NCBI GenBank assembly: GCA_947626685.1
Contig: CANQTD010000002.1
Span: 1 to 64,000 of the forward strand
Origin: an uncultured Clostridia bacterium
Lineage (GTDB): Bacteria > Bacillota > Clostridia > Christensenellales > Borkfalkiaceae
DNA: 64,000 bases
Direction of reading: 5' to 3'
Shown: in pieces, positions 36,909 through 44,132 of the stretch
How the letters are laid out: every line of letters begins with the position of its first letter
Position numbering within the stretch: the first letter of the stretch is position 1
Made by a program: the position numbers and the translations under genes
The notes under the pieces: generated by a model
Told to the model about the DNA's origin: nothing
The model's input: the letters and a program-made list of their open reading frames with translations, nothing else
The model's database searches: none

Positions 36909-37090
36909 TTTATACGCCTTCTTTTGACGAATGATTAGACTTGTCTTTTACTCCGTTTGTATTTTGAAAGCGAAAACATTTTGCGAAATAAAAACGGAGA
37001 ATTAAAATGACGAACTTATCAAAAACAACGGATGCAAAGACGAATACAATCTTAAAAAATTGAGACAGACAAACGTCATGGCTGATAAAA

Positions 37091-37124
37091 AAACAGGCGG
37101 CGGGGTTAGTTGCGCTGCCTGTTT
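37091..37124 (-). terminator. intrinsic terminator of the AraC genes
   Basis: Read on the minus strand, AAACAGGC pairs with GCCTGTTT, with further inner pairs, and a run of seven T residues follows. It ends the transcript 10 nt after the AraC stop at 37134. Confidence 0.85.
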
Positions 37125-37133
37125 CACATATTC

Positions 37134-37892
37134 TTATTCCCGTTCGCGGTACTCTGTCGGGGTGCATCCGACATACTTTTTGAAAAATTTATCGAAGAGA
37201 GTATGGCCTCCGCAACCGACCTGCTTGGCGATTTCGCTAACCGGGCGGTCGGTTTGCCGCAATAATTTTTGGGCTTCCGCCAATCTTGCATTTCTGACGA
37301 AAGATTGAAAAGACTGATGCAGTTCGTCTTTGAAAATGCGGTTGATCTGACCGTGGGTAAGATTGAATTGGTCGCAAAGAACTTGCAGGGTCAGCTTATC
37401 GGCAAGGTGTTCCGCAATGTAGTTCTCAATGTCAGGACCGTACTTTTTGCGCTTTGGTTTGATATTGGTCTTCGTCTCCTGGGCAAACTGCAACATGCCG
37501 ATTTCCGTGAGGGTCATTACAGATCTTATCCGCGTGGCATTGCAAACGATGAGTCCGTCTTGAAATTTATCACAGTATGGATCGGCACGGTCGCTATGAC
37601 GGAAATGGTCAAGGAAAATAAAGCCCGCCAACTCGTTTTTCAGATATACGGCTTTAGCGGCTGCGGCCTCATGTTTCCGCCAAAGGCGCATATTAAACTT
37701 GTGCGATGATTTAGAATTTTTCAAAAATTCGATGATCCTATCGTGTTCTTCTTCCATTGCTTCTTTTGGGTCGGAATAGGCCGCCGCTATTAAACGATAT
37801 TGACTGTCATATACCGAAATGGATAGCTTTGCAAGCCCTTGAACGCAGTTCATATAGGATTCCAGTCGTTTGATATCATATATTCTTTTCAT
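37134..37892 (-). CDS. AraC-family regulator with degenerate PocR-like sensor
   Basis: A 252-residue protein. The C-terminal ~100 residues form the AraC double helix-turn-helix (IENYIAEHLADKLTLQVLCDQF, then VSEIAKQVGCGGHTLFDKFFKKYVGCTPTEYR). The N-terminal part lines up with the PocR sensor of the neighbouring regulator (LSISVYDSQYRLIAAAYSD against VTITLFNRNLEPVCSGN; LKNELAGFIFLDHFRHSD against IDGQLVAYLMMGKFRDRD), but the conserved Cys-rich block of PocR is missing. It was probably a duplicate that lost or changed its ligand (inference). The start at 37892 lies only 9 nt after a -10 element. Confidence 0.85.
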   Translation of the reverse strand: MKRIYDIKRLESYMNCVQGLAKLSISVYDSQYRLIAAAYSDPKEAMEEEHDRIIEFLKNSKSSHKFNMRLWRKHEAAAAKAVYLKNELAGFIFLDHFRHSDRADPYCDKFQDGLIVCNATRIRSVMTLTEIGMLQFAQETKTNIKPKRKKYGPDIENYIAEHLADKLTLQVLCDQFNLTHGQINRIFKDELHQSFQSFVRNARLAEAQKLLRQTDRPVSEIAKQVGCGGHTLFDKFFKKYVGCTPTEYRERE

Positions 37893-37901
37893 AACACATT
37901 A

Positions 37902-37930
37902 ATTATAACCGCTACGAAGAGGAAATGCAA
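37902..37930 (-). promoter_or_regulatory. promoter of the first AraC gene
   Basis: On the minus strand TTGCAT, 17-nt spacer, TATAAT, then 9 nt to the ATG. The transcript would be leaderless or nearly so. It lies in the 45-nt gap behind the other AraC gene. Confidence 0.7.
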
Positions 37931-37937
37931 GCGGTTT

Positions 37938-38777
37938 TTATTTTTTATTTTGTTTTCTGTATTGTTCCATAGACATGCCGTTCTTCTTCTTAAATATCTT
38001 GTAAAAGTATTGATAGCTTTGAATTCCTGTATCCGCAATGATCTCCTGCAACGACATCTCTGTGTTGAGGAGCAAATGCTCCGCATGCGCGATCCGTTTG
38101 GCATTGATGTAGCCGACCAATGTATCGTTTAAATTCTTTTTCAGGAGTTCGCAAAGGGAACTTCTGTTAATGCAAAATTCCCGGCAGAGGGTCTGTATCG
38201 TGATTTTTTCGCGGAAGTGCTCGTTTATGTATTTTTCAATGGCTTTTGACATGGGCGTTCCAATGCTGATGGCGCCCGAGTCGCGGATGTAACAAATGAT
38301 CGCGTTGAAAACGGCCTTCACATATTCTATGGATGTCGCGTCTAACATGGGCAACTCGGCGTATGCGGAAAGCATGTAGTCTATAGCAAGTTTATATTTA
38401 TCGGCCGTATCTTTGACCAATTCCTCCGAAGAATAGAATTTATCACGATCCCGGAATTTGCCCATCATCAAGTACGCGACAAGCTGCCCGTCGATCCGGA
38501 TAGGCGTCACGGCCTCCGCGATTCCCGCGTGACAAGTATAGATCCACGGTTCGGTGTACTTTTCCGATTTTTTGGCATTCTCACGGTTGCATGCTTCGCA
38601 CGCCTTGAGTCGGGACTCATCTTCACCGATGGCAAGGCAATAATCTGTATATTCACTTGCATTCCCGCTGCAAACGGGTTCGAGATTCCTGTTGAATAGC
38701 GTGATCGTCACATTCGTTAGGGAATAGAATGCGTTCAGGATGAGTCCGAGCTTTTCAGTGTCAAATTCGATATTCAT
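37938..38777 (-). CDS. AraC-family regulator with PocR sensor domain
   Basis: A 279-residue protein. Residues 1-160 are a PocR domain, a PAS-like small-molecule sensor: FYSLTNVTITLFNRN, then KACEACNRENAKKS and IYTCHAGIAEAVTPIRIDGQLVAYLMMGKF, where the three cysteines are conserved. The C-terminal AraC domain (IEKYINEHFREKITIQTLCREF ... SLQEIIADTGIQSYQYFYKIFKKKNGMSMEQYR) binds DNA. It is divergent from galT, so it probably activates the galactan locus in response to a sugar. The candidate operator is the ACGATTG pair seen at 38853 and 43980. Confidence 0.9.
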   Translation of the reverse strand: MNIEFDTEKLGLILNAFYSLTNVTITLFNRNLEPVCSGNASEYTDYCLAIGEDESRLKACEACNRENAKKSEKYTEPWIYTCHAGIAEAVTPIRIDGQLVAYLMMGKFRDRDKFYSSEELVKDTADKYKLAIDYMLSAYAELPMLDATSIEYVKAVFNAIICYIRDSGAISIGTPMSKAIEKYINEHFREKITIQTLCREFCINRSSLCELLKKNLNDTLVGYINAKRIAHAEHLLLNTEMSLQEIIADTGIQSYQYFYKIFKKKNGMSMEQYRKQNKK

Positions 38778-38783
38778 GCTTTC

Positions 38784-38811
38784 ATTATAGCAAATTTCGA
38801 CTCAAAAGCAA
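38784..38811 (-). promoter_or_regulatory. promoter of the PocR/AraC gene
   Basis: On the minus strand TTGCTT, 16-nt spacer, TATAAT, then 6 nt to ATG 38777. No room for a Shine-Dalgarno, so a leaderless mRNA is predicted. Confidence 0.7.
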
Positions 38812-38852
38812 ATGGAATTTGTATATTTTATGTCAAAATCAGTAAAAAACTT

Positions 38853-38881
38853 ACGATTGATATATGTTTATCGGACGATTG
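38853..38881 (+). promoter_or_regulatory. candidate AraC operator upstream of galT
   Basis: Two direct repeats ACGATTG at 38853 and 38875, 22 bp apart (two helical turns), in the frame TTACGATTGATATA...GGACGATTG. The same arrangement recurs at 43980. The second repeat ends 27 nt before the -10 of galT, the position where class II AraC activators sit. Confidence 0.75.
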
Positions 38882-38908
38882 GACATATTCAAGAGGCAAA
38901 ATTTGTGA

Positions 38909-38914
38909 TATAAT
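38909..38914 (+). promoter_or_regulatory. extended -10 of galT promoter
   Basis: TGATATAAT (TGn plus TATAAT) without a recognisable -35, which fits an activator-dependent promoter. GGAG lies before ATG 38943. Confidence 0.75.
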
Positions 38915-38942
38915 AATACAGCAGAATGTCAGTGGTGGAGTT

Positions 38943-40415
38943 ATGATAGAAGTATATCGATCTCTCGAGGCGCTTGTACGCTATGCCGAGAAAGAATTGT
39001 ATCTGTCGAAAAAGAACATAGACTATGTTCGCAACAGCATATTTCGCTTGTTTGGACTGGATGCATATCCCGGATCGGTGCAAGATGCAGATGTAGAGGA
39101 CGAGACTCCGGAAAGGTTGCTTGATGCGTTGATTGAGGCAAGTATTTCTGCGGGGCTGTTCGAAGCGCAAGAAGCGGAATATTACCGTGACGCTATTATG
39201 GGCGAGCTAATGCTTTCGCCCAAGGATGTGCAGTACATTTTCGAGAAAAGACGCGAGGCAGAGGGGAGTGAGGCCGCGCTTGGGTGGTTTTACGATTACA
39301 GCGTCAAGGGCGACTATGTGAAGAAAGCCGTTCTCGACAAGAATCCGCGCTTCTCATCGCAGGGACTTATCATCACCATCAATAAGGCAAAGCCGGAGTT
39401 CCGCGATCCCAAGAAGGCGGTCAGCGGGAACTCCACCAAGACGGGCTATCCCAAGTGCAATATTTGCCACGAGAATGAGGGCTTTGCGGGAAGGAATAAG
39501 CGTACCCTTCGGACGATCGACATTACGCTTGGCGGGCAGCCGTGGTTTTGGCAATACTCGCCTTACGGATATTTCAAAGAGCACGGCATTGCCGTCAATT
39601 ACAAGCACACGCCAATGTATATCGACCGCGGCACTTTTACGCGGCTCATGGATTTTGTGGATATGTTTCCCGCCTATTTTATCGGTTGTAATGCGCCGCT
39701 TGAGCGTATCGGCGGGAGCGTCCTTGCCCATGACCATTATCAGGGCGGCGGTGAGATTCTTCCCATGCACAAGGCCGGTGCAGCCTATACCCTGCACAGC
39801 CCAAGCTATTCCGATGCAATCGTTGAAGTGGTGGATTGGGCAGGAACGGTCGTCAGAATCGTTTCGAAATCCCGTAGCGATATTGAAGAGATCGGCGAGA
39901 GCATCCGTGCGAAATGGGTCACTTACGAGGACCGCGCGCTCGGCATCATTCCCGAAGATGAGAAGGGTGTCCACAATGCGATCAGTCCGACGGTCGTCAG
40001 GACGAAGCGCGGCTATGAGATGAGTATCATTCTCCGCAGCAATATTACAAGCGAACAGTATCCCGATGGCGTGTTCCACGCCCATCCCGAATATCATATG
40101 ATCAAAAAGGAGTCTATCGGGCTCATCGAAGCGCAAGGACTCTTTATACTTCCCGGCAGACTTGAAGCACAACTCGGCGAGATCGAAACACTCATTTCAG
40201 ATGGGAAGCCGCTTCCCGAAACCCTTCAAGAGTTCAAACTTGTCTATGACGATGTGACGGAACGTGTGGGGTCAACCTCGGACATGGGTAGGGTGAAGGC
40301 CGCCATGCGCGAGGAATTGGGAGCGATTTGCAACGCGATACTTGACAATACTGCTGTATTTAAGGATAAACGGCAGACCATTGCATTCATGAATGATTTG
40401 GGGTTCTACGCATGA
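38943..40415 (+). CDS. galT: UDP-glucose--hexose-1-phosphate uridylyltransferase, class II GalT
   Basis: Exchanges UMP between UDP-glucose and galactose 1-phosphate in the Leloir pathway. The 490-residue length and motifs mark the Bacillota class II form: KNIDYVRNSIFRLFGL near the N-terminus, GYPKCNICHENEGFAGR and GGSVLAHDHYQGGGEILPMHKA with the catalytic His-rich site. The last 4 nt overlap galK (ATGA). The promoter with the AraC operator is directly upstream. Confidence 0.95.
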   Translation: MIEVYRSLEALVRYAEKELYLSKKNIDYVRNSIFRLFGLDAYPGSVQDADVEDETPERLLDALIEASISAGLFEAQEAEYYRDAIMGELMLSPKDVQYIFEKRREAEGSEAALGWFYDYSVKGDYVKKAVLDKNPRFSSQGLIITINKAKPEFRDPKKAVSGNSTKTGYPKCNICHENEGFAGRNKRTLRTIDITLGGQPWFWQYSPYGYFKEHGIAVNYKHTPMYIDRGTFTRLMDFVDMFPAYFIGCNAPLERIGGSVLAHDHYQGGGEILPMHKAGAAYTLHSPSYSDAIVEVVDWAGTVVRIVSKSRSDIEEIGESIRAKWVTYEDRALGIIPEDEKGVHNAISPTVVRTKRGYEMSIILRSNITSEQYPDGVFHAHPEYHMIKKESIGLIEAQGLFILPGRLEAQLGEIETLISDGKPLPETLQEFKLVYDDVTERVGSTSDMGRVKAAMREELGAICNAILDNTAVFKDKRQTIAFMNDLGFYA

Positions 40416-41536
40416 TGAATAAATCCGATTACCGTTTTGAAGTTTCAGCAGCAGGAAGAGTCAATCTCATCGGAGAGCACGTCGATTATTGCGGCGGGAA
40501 AGTTTTGCCTTGCGCGCTTTCCCTTAAATGTACTGTCTATGCCCGCCCCAACGGGTCGGATTTTATCAATCTTTGTTGGAGCGATCTGCTCGACAAAGTA
40601 TCGCTCGATATCCGGGAGTTAAATCAATACCGCGAGCTGAAACATGCAAAGTATCAGGCGGGCTGTGCCTATTTTTGGCGGGAGGCGGGGCATGAATTGA
40701 AGGGATGTGATCTTCTGATCGATTGCAAAGTTCCCTTCGGCAGCGGGCTTTCATCCTCTGCGGCGATCGAGGTCGCAACGCTCGGTGCTCTTGCCGTGAT
40801 TGCCGGTGAAATTCCCGATCCGGTGGAAATCGCGCTTCTCGCACAAAAGGCGGAGCGTGAGTTTGCGGGCGTGAACTGCGGAATCATGGATCAGTATGCC
40901 TCGGCTTGCGGGAAGAAAGATCATGCCATGCTCCTTGATTGCAAAACGCTGAAATGCGAACAAATTCCCGTTAAAACGGGCGAATATTCCCTCCTGATCA
41001 TCAATACCAATAAGCCGCATAGTCTCATCGAAAGCAAGTATAACGAACGGCGTGAAGAAACGGAGATGGCATTTTCCCTTTTGAAACGCAAAATGGATAT
41101 TGACTGCCTGGCAGATGTCAGACCTTTCCGTCTTGTGGAGTACCGAACAAGTTTACCCGGGATAATTTATCGCCGCGCAAAGCATGTCGTCGATGAATGC
41201 GAGCGCGTTCGGCTTGCGGTGGAAGCCATGCAGAACGGGGATATGAAACGACTTGGTCAACTACTAATGGAATCGCACATGTCCCTTGCCGACTTTTATG
41301 AAGTGACGGGAAAGGAACTCGATTGCCTCGCACATGCTGCATGGGATCACCCTGCTTGTGTTGGGGCGCGCATGACAGGGGCGGGTTTTGGCGGTTGTAC
41401 TATCAATCTTGTAAAATCGAATGCAATCACAGATTTTAAGCGTAAGGTCTGCTATCGGTATATGCAAGAAACGGGTTACGAGGCAATCTGCTACGATGCA
41501 GAGATCGCTGACGGCTTAACTTATAAAAAATTGTAG
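40412..41536 (+). CDS. galK: galactokinase
   Basis: Phosphorylates alpha-D-galactose at C1 with ATP. The 374-residue GHMP kinase shows the galactokinase signature AAGRVNLIGEHVDYCGG at the N-terminus, the ATP loop PFGSGLSSSAAIEVA near 105-120 and the late RMTGAGFGGCTINLV. ATG overlaps the galT stop, so the two are translationally coupled. Length is typical. Confidence 0.95.
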   Translation: MMNKSDYRFEVSAAGRVNLIGEHVDYCGGKVLPCALSLKCTVYARPNGSDFINLCWSDLLDKVSLDIRELNQYRELKHAKYQAGCAYFWREAGHELKGCDLLIDCKVPFGSGLSSSAAIEVATLGALAVIAGEIPDPVEIALLAQKAEREFAGVNCGIMDQYASACGKKDHAMLLDCKTLKCEQIPVKTGEYSLLIINTNKPHSLIESKYNERREETEMAFSLLKRKMDIDCLADVRPFRLVEYRTSLPGIIYRRAKHVVDECERVRLAVEAMQNGDMKRLGQLLMESHMSLADFYEVTGKELDCLAHAAWDHPACVGARMTGAGFGGCTINLVKSNAITDFKRKVCYRYMQETGYEAICYDAEIADGLTYKKL

Positions 41537-41551
41537 GGGGAAGGTAAGAGC

Positions 41552-42568
41552 ATGAAGATTTTGGTGACAGGTGGTGCGGGATATATCGGCTCCCATACTT
41601 GCGTGGAGCTTCTCGAAAGCGGGCATGAAGTTGTCGTCGTTGATAACTATTCCAACGCTTCTCCCGAAAGTCTCAGGCGTGTGGAACAAATCACGCAAAA
41701 GAAGATTTCCGTCCACGAAGGAGATGTGCGCGACAAGACATTGCTTTCGCGCATCTTCGAAGGACAAAAGATAGATTGGGTCATTCACTTCGCGGGGCTG
41801 AAAGCGGTGGGGGAATCCTGCCGAAAACCCATTGAATATTATGACAACAATATTGGCGGTACGCTTGCACTTTTGGACGTCATGCGCGGACATGGGTGCA
41901 GGAAAATCGTTTTTTCCTCGTCTGCGACCGTCTACGGCACGCCCGAAAAGTTGCCGCTCGACGAGAGCTGTAAGGTGGGCGGCACGACCAATCCATACGG
42001 CACAAGTAAGTACATGCAGGAGCTGATTCTGAAAGATGTTTATGCCGCCGATCCCGAGTGGACAGTGGTGTTGCTCCGTTACTTCAACCCTGTCGGCGCG
42101 CATGAGAGCGGGCTCATCGGCGAGGACCCGAAGGGCATTCCCAACAATCTTACGCCATATATCGCGAAGGTCGCGATTGGCAAGCTGAAAGAGGTCGGTG
42201 TTTTTGGAAACGATTACCCCACGCCCGACGGAACGGGGGTCAGAGACTATATCCATGTCGTGGACCTTGCAAAAGGGCATGTCGCTGCCATCGATAAAAT
42301 CGAGAAAGCGGGCGTTTACACCTATAATCTCGGCACGGGGAAGGGTTACAGTGTTCTTGACGTAATTCATGCGTTTGAGAAAGCATGTGGACATCCGCTT
42401 CCCTATGCCATCAAGCCGAGACGGGCGGGTGACATTGCCGAGTGCTTCTCGGATGCTTCGAAAGCGGAGCGCGAACTTAGCTGGAAGGCGCAGTTCGGCA
42501 TTGACGATATGTGCGCATCCCTTTGGAATTGGCAAAAGAAAAATCCAAACGGTTACGATCCGCGCTAA
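41552..42568 (+). CDS. galE: UDP-glucose 4-epimerase
   Basis: Interconverts UDP-galactose and UDP-glucose. The 338-residue short-chain dehydrogenase has the NAD loop VTGGAGYIGSHTCVELL, the catalytic SSSATVYG and YGTSKYMQE (Ser and Tyr-x-x-x-Lys), and LLRYFNPVGAHESG. It lies 15 nt after galK with GGGGGAAGG as ribosome site. It would also supply UDP-galactose to Glf. Its last codons are duplicated in the downstream gap. Confidence 0.96.
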   Translation: MKILVTGGAGYIGSHTCVELLESGHEVVVVDNYSNASPESLRRVEQITQKKISVHEGDVRDKTLLSRIFEGQKIDWVIHFAGLKAVGESCRKPIEYYDNNIGGTLALLDVMRGHGCRKIVFSSSATVYGTPEKLPLDESCKVGGTTNPYGTSKYMQELILKDVYAADPEWTVVLLRYFNPVGAHESGLIGEDPKGIPNNLTPYIAKVAIGKLKEVGVFGNDYPTPDGTGVRDYIHVVDLAKGHVAAIDKIEKAGVYTYNLGTGKGYSVLDVIHAFEKACGHPLPYAIKPRRAGDIAECFSDASKAERELSWKAQFGIDDMCASLWNWQKKNPNGYDPR

Positions 42569-42642
42569 TTTATTTCTGCGGGTTTCGTAATATATTGTCC
42601 CCCACCCCCTTTATCGTCTGCGGAGTTTTCCGCAGGCGATTG
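42550..42642 (+). repeat. copy 1 of a duplicated galE tail plus hairpin
   Basis: The segment from the last galE codons (GGTTACGATCCGCGC) through CTGCGGAG/CTCCGCAG-type hairpin to GCAGGCGATTG. It is repeated in diverged form at 42663-42753. Confidence 0.65.
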
Positions 42643-42662
42643 AGAGGGAGGGAAGACTATTC

Positions 42663-42753
42663 CGGTTACAATCCGCGCCCATTCCCGCGGCTTGTAATAA
42701 GGGTCACCCCCCCCTTATATAGCGTCGCCTGCGGAGACATCCGCAGGCGATTG
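42663..42753 (+). repeat. copy 2 of a duplicated galE tail plus hairpin
   Basis: Begins GGTTACAATCCGCGC, continues through a C-rich run and ends in a perfect hairpin CGCCTGCGGA/TCCGCAGGCG and GCAGGCGATTG. It matches copy 1 in order and spacing with many substitutions. Confidence 0.65.
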
Positions 42754-42878
42754 CTGATGGAATTTTCGTGCAATCTTTGAGGGTTTGGGGTGCTATCGGA
42801 TATCGTGATTGTTATGAGCATGGTATTTGGTCATGTCCGTATGACGTATGACTGATTTTCACTGGGGGAAAGCGCAAG

Positions 42879-43856
42879 ATGAGAGATGGGGCCAAATCGG
42901 AAGTGACGCATATCATCGGCAATGAGTTTTTGACTGTTGCGGTATCGAACCTCGGGGCTGCGATCCGGTCGCTGCGTTTGGGCGGGAAGGAACTTTGTTT
43001 AGGTTTTTTGTCCCAGAAGGAGCGGATCGAAAGCGGAACGTATTGCGGCGCAGTCATCGGGCGCGTTGCGAACAGGATCGCGGACGGGCAGTTTATCTTG
43101 AACGGCACAACTTATTTTTTGACGAAAAACGACAGGGGAAACACACTTCACGGCGGGATCAATGGTTTTGACCGCCGTTTTTTTGATGTCGCATATCCAA
43201 ACGGTATCCTTACAATGACGCTTTGCAGCCCGGACGGCGATCAGGGTTTCCCCGGGAAGCTTAACCTGCGCGTGGAGTTCGTTTTGGAAAGAATGTCGCT
43301 CACCGTTCGCTTGACTGCGGCCAGCGATGCGGAAACCGTTTGGGCGCCCACCATTCACCCGTATTTTTGCTTGGGAGACAAGCCAACGGTCGATGATACA
43401 TATCTTCAAATATTTGCGGATGCCTATACGCCGATGGACGGACGGCAGATCCCGACGGGGGAGTTGAGTTCCGTCGAAGGAACTTCCTTCGATTTCAGAG
43501 AACCGAAAAAGATCGGCAGAGATATTGGCGACAAGGTATTGTCGTCAACAAACGGTTATGATCATAACTTTGTCTTGCGTGACAGTCATGCCGCGACCGC
43601 ATATAACGAAAAGAGCGATATAAAAATGGATATCTATACCGATATGCCCGGCCTGCATTTTTATTCCGGAAATTACTTAAATGGGTTTGACGGCACGCAT
43701 GATCTTCATCCGCGAGAGGGGTTTGCGTTGGAGCCGCAGTTTTTCCCCAACGCCGTTAACACACCCGCTTTCAAGCAGCCGATTTTGGAACGGGGGAGAG
43801 AAAAAACATACTTTATTCGTTATGAATTCGGCATCGGAAGTCCAATTTTGAAATGA
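42879..43856 (+). CDS. galM: aldose 1-epimerase (galactose mutarotase)
   Basis: Interconverts alpha and beta anomers of galactose so that GalK can use it. The 325 residues show the mutarotase pattern: VAVSNLGAAIRSL, YCGAVIGRVANRIADGQF, NTLHGGINGFDRR with a catalytic His, and ATIHPYFCLGD-like TIHPYFCLGD with the second His; a late YSGNYLNGFDGTH holds substrate residues and the general base region. GGGGG precedes ATG 42879. It lies 310 nt after galE, probably in the same transcript. Confidence 0.93.
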   Translation: MRDGAKSEVTHIIGNEFLTVAVSNLGAAIRSLRLGGKELCLGFLSQKERIESGTYCGAVIGRVANRIADGQFILNGTTYFLTKNDRGNTLHGGINGFDRRFFDVAYPNGILTMTLCSPDGDQGFPGKLNLRVEFVLERMSLTVRLTAASDAETVWAPTIHPYFCLGDKPTVDDTYLQIFADAYTPMDGRQIPTGELSSVEGTSFDFREPKKIGRDIGDKVLSSTNGYDHNFVLRDSHAATAYNEKSDIKMDIYTDMPGLHFYSGNYLNGFDGTHDLHPREGFALEPQFFPNAVNTPAFKQPILERGREKTYFIRYEFGIGSPILK

Positions 43857-43979
43857 AGCGCATGGCGCACATTTGACCAAAAAGGAAGGGTTTTGTTAAA
43901 TTCCATCATTGCAGCGCGGGCAAAATTGATCGGAATGATTGTTTGAAGTTAAATTCGAAAAATATTGTACAAATTTCTT

Positions 43980-44008
43980 ACGATTGATATAATTTTTTCT
44001 GACGATTG
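43980..44008 (+). promoter_or_regulatory. candidate AraC operator upstream of the 625-residue gene
   Basis: Direct repeats ACGATTG at 43980 and 44002, 22 bp apart, within CTTACGATTGATATA...TGACGATTG. Sequence and spacing match the galT operator at 38853. The second copy ends 27 nt before the -10 below. Confidence 0.75.
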
Positions 44009-44035
44009 ATTATAGACGGATTTTCGATTCGGTGA

Positions 44036-44041
44036 TAAAAT
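44036..44041 (+). promoter_or_regulatory. extended -10 of the second galactan promoter
   Basis: TGATAAAAT without a convincing -35. The leader to ATG 44133 is about 85 nt and ends in GGAGG. Confidence 0.7.
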
Positions 44042-44132
44042 GTGTAATGTAAAAATATGTAAAATAAACGAAATTTGGAGATCCGTGCCGTAATTTTGTT
44101 TCTCATTCGGCGAGGATTTGGAGGACAGATCT

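Noticed and set aside
37007-37063. 18-codon frame with GGAG upstream, between inverted repeats, near the SIR2 promoter
   Set aside because: Too short and without resemblance to a toxin, leader peptide or membrane peptide; could be chance in an AT-rich gap.
42550-42753. CRISPR-like repeat pair downstream of galE
   Set aside because: Only two diverged copies, unit includes coding sequence, no further copies or cas genes.
44118-44132. TTG start for the 625-residue protein
   Set aside because: It lies on the Shine-Dalgarno of the ATG at 44133.
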